Below, piece by piece: positions 1-5,411 of a stretch of DNA of 5,411 nt. Source of the DNA: Hadesarchaea archaeon (lineage in GTDB: Archaea > Hadarchaeota > Hadarchaeia > Hadarchaeales > Hadarchaeaceae); contig JAUWYN010000052.1 of NCBI GenBank assembly GCA_030615805.1, positions 1-5,411 of the forward strand, written 5' to 3'. The first letter of the stretch is position 1; every line of letters begins with the position of its first letter. A program made the position numbers and the translations under genes. A model generated the notes under the pieces. The model was not told where the DNA came from. It saw only the letters and a program-made list of their open reading frames with translations, and did not search any database.

Positions 1-1
1 G

Positions 2-2521
2 CGCCGGGGGCACGAGGTCGTCAAGCGCTACCCCGTGGTCGCCCGGTGGCGTGACGACATCTTCCTCACCATCGCCTCGATAGCAGACTTCCAGCCCTGG
101 GTGACGAGCGGCTTGGTTCCGCCCCCCGCAAACCCACTAGTCGTGAGCCAGCCCAGCATCCGCCTGAAGGATATCGACAATGTCGGTCGCTCGGGGCGGC
201 ACTTCACCCTCTTCTTCATGGGCGGCCACCACGCCTTCAACTCACGCCGACAATGGGTCTACTGGAACGATGAAACCGTGGCCCTCTGCCATGAGTTCTT
301 GACGAAGGAACTGGGGATCCCACCCGATGAAATTTCTTACATCCAGGACTTCTGGGAGGGTGGGGGCAACGCGGGGGAGGACTTCGAGGTAAACGTGCGT
401 GGGCTGGAGCTCGCAACGCTCGTGTTCATGCAGTACACAAGCGAGGATGGCAAGTACTCACCTCTCCCACTGAAGATCGTCGACACGGGTTATGGTCTGG
501 AACGCCTCGCCTGGCTATCGCAGGGCACGGCCTCGAGCTATGAGGCTATCTTTGGACCAGCGGTCGAACAACTCCGCAAGCTCGCTGGCGTTCGCATGCC
601 CCCAGCTGACGTGCTCCGTGAGAACTCAAAACTCGCCGGGCTCATGGACATCGAGACGGGCCGAGACTTGCTCACGCTCCGCAATAAGGTTGCAGCCAGC
701 ACGGGTGTGAGTGTGGAAAAGCTCGACAAACTCCTAGCGCCTCTCGAAGCCATCTACGCAATTACCGACCACCTCCGATGCCTTGCTTTCATGTTCGGGG
801 ACGGAATAACCCCAAGTAACGTCAAGGAGGGCTACCTCGCGCGCGTGGTGCTCCGGCGCACCCTACGTCTGATGCGGGAGCTTGGCCTCCGAAAGCCCCT
901 CGCGGAGCTCATGGCGCTCGAGCTTAAGCACCTAGGGCCGCAGTTCCCCGAGTTGAAGGAGCGAGGGGGTTACATCATCGAGGTGATCGGGCTCGAGGAA
1001 CGACGCTACCGGGATGCGATTTCGCGGGGAAGCAAGCTGGTCGAGCGGCTCGCCGAGGGGCTCCGCGCCGAGGGTAAACCCCTACCCCGTGAGAAGCTCA
1101 TCGAACTCTACGACAGTCACGGGCTACCTCCGGAGATCGTGAGGGAGGTCGCCGGCAAGGAAGGCGTCAAGGTGGAGGTTCCAGATGATTTCTACATCAA
1201 GGTTGCGAAGTTGCATAGTCAGGCCCGACACGTGCCCGCGGCAGCAGCCCCCGTCCGGAAGGAGAAGCTCCGCCACCTGCCCCCCACGAAAGCCCTTTAC
1301 TACAAGGACCCCTATGCCCGGGAATTTGAGGCACGAGTGCTGCAAAGCTTCGGCGGCCACGTCGTGCTCGATCGGACCGCCTTCTACCCCGAGGGTGGAG
1401 GGCAACCCAGCGACGTTGGCTCGCTCGAGGGTAGGGGGGGACGAGGCGAAGTTCTGGATGTAAAAAAGGCCGGCGATGTCATCCTGCACCGCGTGAAGCC
1501 GAACCCCTTCAAGGCCGGGCAGCGCGTGCGTGGGAAGGTCGACTGGGCACGCCGCAGCTCGCTCATGCGCCACCACACGGGGACCCACATCCTACTTGGG
1601 GCAGCCCGACGCGTGCTTGGCGATCACGTCTGGCAGCATGGAGTACAGAAGGGAGTCGAGCGTACCCGTTTGGACATCTCCCACTTCAAGCGCATCGAGC
1701 CCAAGGAGCTGCGGGAGATCGAGCGCTTGGCGAACGCGGTCGTGATGGAGAACCGCCCCGTTGGTACGAGCTGGATGGACCGAAACGAAGCGGAACGAAA
1801 ATATGGTTTCGACCTTTACCAAGGAGGCATCGTACCCGGCAAAAGGGTTCGGGTGGTGGAGGTGAAGGGGTGGAACGCTCAAGCCTGTGCCGGGACCCAT
1901 TGTTCGCGCACGGGTGAAGTTGGATTCATCAAGATTGCACGAACCGAGCGAATTCAAGATGGTGTCGAGCGGGTCGAGTTCGTGGTTGGGGATGCCGCGC
2001 TGAGGTTCGCGCAGGCGCAGGGGAGGCAACTCGCCAAGGTGGCCGAGGTCCTGCGCACCACGCCCGAGCGGGTGGCTGCGGCTACCCAGCAGCTCTTCGA
2101 CGAGTGGAAGGCTGCGCAGAAGGAGCTCGACCGGTTGCGCGGGCGGCTGGCTGAGCTCCGACTCATCGAACTCCGTTCGAAAGCGAGGCAGGTTGGGAAA
2201 GTTCGCGCGATATGCGAGGAGATCGAGGGTGCTAGCGCCGATGAACTTATCAAGATCGCGAGCGCCCTGACGAGGAAAGACAAAGGGCTAGTCGTCGTGC
2301 TGGGGACGCGCGATGTAATGGCCAAGTTGGTTGCGATGGCCGGAGAGGAAGCCCTACAGGTCGGCGTGGACTGCGGCGGGATAGCTGCCGAGGCCGCGAA
2401 GGTGCTGGGTGGCGGTGGCGGTGGGAAGCCGGAGCTCGGCCAAGGGGGAGGCCCGAAGGCGGATTACTTGGTCGCCGCGCTCAGGAAAGCACTTGAAACG
2501 TGCGAAAAACAACAAGCGTAG
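2..2521 (+). CDS. alaS: Alanyl-tRNA synthetase, archaeal type (5'-truncated by window edge)
   Basis: This cytoplasmic class II enzyme (EC 6.1.1.7) joins alanine to tRNA-Ala using ATP and removes mischarged Ser and Gly. The frame is open from base 2 and already reads family sequence (RRGHEVVKRYPVVARWRDD). The GTG at 35 is therefore internal, and about 60 N-terminal residues including motif 1 are missing; 839 residues are visible of a usual ~900. In order: motif 2 (149-241, Arg at 161); the archaeal GGGNAG block (359-376); motif 3 GYGLER (488-505); and the tRNA domain, with Asn of PSN (818) and Asp of LYDSHG (1112), which I believe match the residues that read the G3:U70 pair. Next come the beta-barrel FYPEGGGQPSD (from ~1382) and the editing zinc site: HTGTH (1574-1588) and CAGTH (1886-1900). 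A charged coiled coil (~2006-2200) leads to the DHHA1/C-Ala tail with GGGGGGKPELGQGGG (2408-2452). The stop is TAG at 2519. One oddity is TLFFMGGHH in motif 2, where relatives have Glu. The function is secure from the combined motifs. Confidence 0.97.
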   Translation, partial: RRGHEVVKRYPVVARWRDDIFLTIASIADFQPWVTSGLVPPPANPLVVSQPSIRLKDIDNVGRSGRHFTLFFMGGHHAFNSRRQWVYWNDETVALCHEFLTKELGIPPDEISYIQDFWEGGGNAGEDFEVNVRGLELATLVFMQYTSEDGKYSPLPLKIVDTGYGLERLAWLSQGTASSYEAIFGPAVEQLRKLAGVRMPPADVLRENSKLAGLMDIETGRDLLTLRNKVAASTGVSVEKLDKLLAPLEAIYAITDHLRCLAFMFGDGITPSNVKEGYLARVVLRRTLRLMRELGLRKPLAELMALELKHLGPQFPELKERGGYIIEVIGLEERRYRDAISRGSKLVERLAEGLRAEGKPLPREKLIELYDSHGLPPEIVREVAGKEGVKVEVPDDFYIKVAKLHSQARHVPAAAAPVRKEKLRHLPPTKALYYKDPYAREFEARVLQSFGGHVVLDRTAFYPEGGGQPSDVGSLEGRGGRGEVLDVKKAGDVILHRVKPNPFKAGQRVRGKVDWARRSSLMRHHTGTHILLGAARRVLGDHVWQHGVQKGVERTRLDISHFKRIEPKELREIERLANAVVMENRPVGTSWMDRNEAERKYGFDLYQGGIVPGKRVRVVEVKGWNAQACAGTHCSRTGEVGFIKIARTERIQDGVERVEFVVGDAALRFAQAQGRQLAKVAEVLRTTPERVAAATQQLFDEWKAAQKELDRLRGRLAELRLIELRSKARQVGKVRAICEEIEGASADELIKIASALTRKDKGLVVVLGTRDVMAKLVAMAGEEALQVGVDCGGIAAEAAKVLGGGGGGKPELGQGGGPKADYLVAALRKALETCEKQQA

Positions 2522-2528
2522 GGAGAGG
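2522..2528 (+). promoter_or_regulatory. Ribosome-binding region of leuS
   Basis: The gap between the alaS stop and the leuS ATG is only eight bases and is almost all purine (GGAGAGG). GGAG at 2522-2525 is complementary to the archaeal 16S rRNA 3' end (anti-SD CCUCC) and sits four bases before the ATG at 2530, or seven before the GTG at 2533. The short distance to ATG is tight for a Shine-Dalgarno site. The site, or translational coupling to ribosomes finishing alaS, would explain initiation here. No room exists for a separate promoter in the gap. Confidence 0.6.
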
Positions 2529-2529
2529 C

Positions 2530-5411
2530 ATGGTGAACTTCCAGGAGCTGGACGTCAAGTGGCAGCAGGCTTGGCGTGAAGCCAAACTGTTTGAGGCTGA
2601 ACCTAACAAGCGACCGAAGTTCTACCTCACCGTCGCCTACCCATACGTTTCAGGTCCCATGCACGTGGGCCACGGGCGCACCTACACCGTGCCAGATGTA
2701 ATTGCACGCTACAAGCGGATGCGGGGGTTCAACGTGCTCTTTCCCATGGCATACCACTTCACGGGAACCCCGATCGTCGGAGCTGCCAAGCGAGTCGCCT
2801 GCCGGGAACCGGGATTCGTAAAAGTGCTAACCGAGCGTTACGGCGTTGCCGAGCCCGAACTACCGAAGTTCGAAGATCCCCACCACTTCGCCGCCCACTT
2901 CGCCCGCGAGAGCGAGTTGAGTTACCGAAAAGGGATGGAATGGTTAGGATACTCGATTGACTGGCGCCGAGAGTTCACCACCGTCGACCCCCATTACCAA
3001 AAATTCATCACCTGGCAGTACCGCAAGCTGTACGACGCGGGGTTGATAATCAAAGGCAAGCACCCGGTGAAGTGGTGTAAGGGCTGTGGGAACCCTGTGA
3101 CCGACCACGACCTGCTCGAGGGCGAGGGCGTCGGGATAGTCGAGTTCACCCTGTTGAAATATCGAGCCGATGACTACGTGTTCCCAGCCGCAACGCTCCG
3201 CCCAGAGACCGTCTTTGGGGTCACGAACCTCTGGCTCAATCCCAACGTAAAATACGTCAACGTGCAAGTGAATGATGAACGGTGGGTTGTCAGCGAGCAA
3301 GCGGTTGAGAAGCTGCGCGAGCAGGGATATAAGATTGGAGAGATTTTATCGTTTAAAATAAATTTTGGTAGAAAGATCGAGGTCCCGCTCACCCACGAAC
3401 GGGTCCCCATTTTACCTGCTAAATTCGTCGACCCGGACAACGCCACAGGGGTAGTGGGATCGGTCCCCTCGCACGCTCCCTACGACCACGTTGCCCTGCT
3501 CGAGCTCCAGCAACGCCCTGAGGCACTCGGAGCTTATGGAGCAAACCCGCGAGACATGGAGGGACTGAAGCCCATCTCACTCATCGAGGTCGAAGGATTC
3601 GGAGAGTCCCCTGCAATAGATGTCGTCGACCGAATGGGGATCAAGAGTCAGACCGACCCCCGCCTTGAAGAAGCTACCGCCGAGGTCTACCGGAACGAGT
3701 TCGCGAAGGGTCGAATGCGCTCCTGGGTGCCGAAGTATGGAGATATACCCGTCTCGCGGGCCAAGCTCGCTGTGCGCGATGACATGCTCGCCAGCAACGA
3801 AGCCGCTACGATGTATGAGTTCTCGGCGAAGCCCGTCGTCTGTAGGTGCAACACACCTGTGACGGTGAAAGTAGTCGAGGATCAGTGGTTTCTGAACTAC
3901 GCGGACGAGGGCTGGAAGGAAAAGGCGCGGGCCTGCCTAGCACGGATGGACTTGGTGCCTCCCGAGACCCGCAGCCAGTTCGAGCACACCATCAGCTGGC
4001 TCCACGAATGGTCGTGCACTCGCAGCATAGGGATGGGAACCCCCGCACCTTGGGACCCAAAGTGGATAATCGAATCCCTCAGCGACTCCACGATTTACAT
4101 GGCCTACTACACCATCGCCCACATCCTGAAGGCCATCGACCCCGCAAAACTCACCGACGAGGTCTTCGACCACGTTTTTTATGGAAAGGGCAATGTGGGC
4201 TCAATCTCCTCCGCCACGAATATCAATCGACAGGCTCTCGAGCAGATGCGCCACGAGTTTGAGTACTGGTACCCGCTCGACTACCGGATGTCGGCTAACG
4301 AGCTGATCCCAAACCACCTCACCTTCCACATTTTTCATCACGCGCTGCTCTTCCCCGATCGCTGCCCTCGCGGCATCGTCTCATTCGGCATGGCGGTGCT
4401 CGGGGGGGAGAAGATGTCCTCGTCGAAGGGGAACATCATCGCGATCAATGAGGCCGTCCGAGAGCACGGTGCTGATGCTGTTAGACTATACCTAATGTCG
4501 ACCGCCGAGCCTTGGCAGGACCTCGACTGGCGGGTGAGTGAGGTCGAGGCGATGCAGAGGAACCTCGAGCGATTTTACTCGCTGGCGGAGAGTATCGTCA
4601 CCCCACCGGCTGCAGAGCGCCCGAGCTTCGCCCAGCCCGAGCGATGGATGCTGAGTCGGCTCCAGAGACACGTCCAAGCGGTGACCGAAGCGCTCGAATC
4701 GTTCGAGACGCGCAAGGCCGTGCAGCACGCTTTCTTCTCCCTTATGCAGGATTTGCGATGGTACATGAAGCGAGCGCAGCAGCCTGAGGTACGTGCTCAT
4801 ATGCTGAAGCGGGTGTTAAATGTCTGGCTCCGCCTGCTCGCCCCGTTCACACCCCACATCTGCGAGGATCTCTGGGAGCGCGCAGGGGGGAGCGGTTTCA
4901 TCTCAGCGGCGCCGTGGCCAAAGGTGGAGGGAGGCTTAATCGACAAGGGTGCCGAGCTAATCGAGAGCTACCTCGGGCGCGTGCTCGAGGATGTGGGGAA
5001 AATCCTCCGTGTGACAAAGGTGGAGAAACCGAAGCGGGTTTGCCTGTACGTGGCGCAGGATTGGAAATGGAAGGCCTATCGCATTGTCATGAAGCGTGTA
5101 GGGGGGGGAAAGGTTGACTTCGGCGCGCTGCTTCGGGAAATCGGGGAGAAACTTGGGCTCAGGTTGCACAAGTCCGACCTGTCGAAGTTCCTCCAGCAGA
5201 CGGTGCAGGAGCTTCGCGGGATGTCCTCGGAGGAGCTCGAGATTTTGAAAACTACCGAGATAGATGAATTACAGGTTCTGCTTGAGGCCGCCGACTTCAT
5301 CCGAGAGCAGCTGGGGGTGCAAGAGGTGCGCGTGTTCAAGGCCGATGACGCCGCGCGGTACGATCCGCAGGACCGCGCTAGGCTCGCGGTTCCGATGAGG
5401 CCTGCGATCTT
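2530..5411 (+). CDS. leuS: Leucyl-tRNA synthetase, archaeal type (3' end cut by window edge)
   Basis: This cytoplasmic class I enzyme (EC 6.1.1.4) charges tRNA-Leu and hydrolyses Ile-, Val- or norvaline-type errors in its CP1 domain. ATG at 2530 gives MVNFQELDVKWQQAW, matching family N-termini; GTG at 2533 is an alternative. There is no in-frame stop in 960 codons. Residue order: HIGH motif as HVGH (45-48); a zinc knuckle candidate C183-x2-C186 pairing with C438-x-C440; CP1 editing domain with TLRPET (222-227) and the SHAPYD block, whose D319 matches the universal editing Asp. Then come the class I core WIIESLSDSTIYMAYYTI (around 513-530), KMSSSKGN (628-635), a helical anticodon-binding domain starting at RWMLSRL (705), the TPHICEDLW and APWP blocks, and the archaeal C-terminal domain that in Pyrococcus contacts the long variable arm. 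It ends at PMRPAI plus two bases; relatives end PAIFIE or similar, so only two or three residues are missing. The bacterial leucine-specific insertion is absent. Oddities are Ser in place of the second KMSKS Lys and Gly310 in the editing pocket. Confidence 0.97.
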   Translation, partial: MVNFQELDVKWQQAWREAKLFEAEPNKRPKFYLTVAYPYVSGPMHVGHGRTYTVPDVIARYKRMRGFNVLFPMAYHFTGTPIVGAAKRVACREPGFVKVLTERYGVAEPELPKFEDPHHFAAHFARESELSYRKGMEWLGYSIDWRREFTTVDPHYQKFITWQYRKLYDAGLIIKGKHPVKWCKGCGNPVTDHDLLEGEGVGIVEFTLLKYRADDYVFPAATLRPETVFGVTNLWLNPNVKYVNVQVNDERWVVSEQAVEKLREQGYKIGEILSFKINFGRKIEVPLTHERVPILPAKFVDPDNATGVVGSVPSHAPYDHVALLELQQRPEALGAYGANPRDMEGLKPISLIEVEGFGESPAIDVVDRMGIKSQTDPRLEEATAEVYRNEFAKGRMRSWVPKYGDIPVSRAKLAVRDDMLASNEAATMYEFSAKPVVCRCNTPVTVKVVEDQWFLNYADEGWKEKARACLARMDLVPPETRSQFEHTISWLHEWSCTRSIGMGTPAPWDPKWIIESLSDSTIYMAYYTIAHILKAIDPAKLTDEVFDHVFYGKGNVGSISSATNINRQALEQMRHEFEYWYPLDYRMSANELIPNHLTFHIFHHALLFPDRCPRGIVSFGMAVLGGEKMSSSKGNIIAINEAVREHGADAVRLYLMSTAEPWQDLDWRVSEVEAMQRNLERFYSLAESIVTPPAAERPSFAQPERWMLSRLQRHVQAVTEALESFETRKAVQHAFFSLMQDLRWYMKRAQQPEVRAHMLKRVLNVWLRLLAPFTPHICEDLWERAGGSGFISAAPWPKVEGGLIDKGAELIESYLGRVLEDVGKILRVTKVEKPKRVCLYVAQDWKWKAYRIVMKRVGGGKVDFGALLREIGEKLGLRLHKSDLSKFLQQTVQELRGMSSEELEILKTTEIDELQVLLEAADFIREQLGVQEVRVFKADDAARYDPQDRARLAVPMRPAI

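Noticed and set aside
35..37. GTG as the start codon of alaS
   Set aside because: The same frame is open to base 2 and the eleven codons before it already match the archaeal AlaRS N-terminal region, so the true start is outside the window.
1124..2029. Two long minus-strand reading frames (1124-1588 and 1592-2029)
   Set aside because: They lie wholly opposite the conserved editing region of alaS, show no recognisable family motif, and are expected by chance in GC-rich coding DNA.
2533..2535. GTG as the preferred leuS start
   Set aside because: It gives better spacing from GGAG, but ATG one codon earlier is the stronger initiator and MVNF matches relatives; the difference is a single residue.
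3352..3360. TTTAAAATA as a real archaeal TATA box
   Set aside because: It is inside leuS, no gene start follows at a suitable distance, and no clear BRE purine element could be confirmed upstream.
3846..4262. Plus-strand 138-codon frame inside leuS
   Set aside because: It overlaps the leuS core frame, which carries conserved class I motifs throughout; its translation is low in complexity and unlike any known domain.
1..5411. A previously undescribed system in the window
   Set aside because: Essentially every base is accounted for by two well-known housekeeping synthetases; no unexplained gene, repeat array or structured intergenic region remains.

Overview
The window is a GC-rich piece of an archaeal chromosome. 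It is filled by two aminoacyl-tRNA synthetase genes on the + strand, separated by only eight bases. Both belong to the archaeal branch of their families. The alanyl enzyme has the archaeal RWRDD, EGGGNAG and LYDSHG blocks. The leucyl enzyme has the archaeal/eukaryotic layout, with the signature WIIESLSDSTIYMAYYTI and a C-terminus ending in (P)xxPAI. The lineage cannot be fixed from this sequence. A GC-rich, possibly uncultivated archaeon is an inference.

Bases 2-2521 hold most of alaS. The reading frame is open at the left edge, so roughly the first 60 residues lie outside the window. The rest is present: the class II core (motifs 2 and 3), the tRNA-recognition domain, the beta-barrel and zinc-dependent editing domain (HTGTH plus CAGTH), a coiled coil, and the glycine-rich DHHA1/C-Ala tail. 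Bases 2522-2529 carry a purine-rich ribosome-binding region.

Bases 2530-5411 hold leuS. It has no in-frame stop and is cut at the right edge, probably two or three residues before its natural end. It contains HVGH, a likely zinc knuckle, the CP1 editing domain, KMSSS, the anticodon-binding helical domain and the archaeal C-terminal domain.

The spacing suggests co-transcription and translational coupling. Both enzymes charge tRNAs without reading the anticodon as their main identity element, and both carry intact hydrolytic editing domains. The pair therefore supplies charged and proofread Ala-tRNA and Leu-tRNA for translation. No mobile element, RNA gene, CRISPR array or terminator was seen, and I found no sign of a new biological system. 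The points worth a second look are residue-level: an unusual motif 2 in AlaRS, a KMSSS loop and an editing-pocket substitution in LeuRS, and one AT-rich patch inside leuS.
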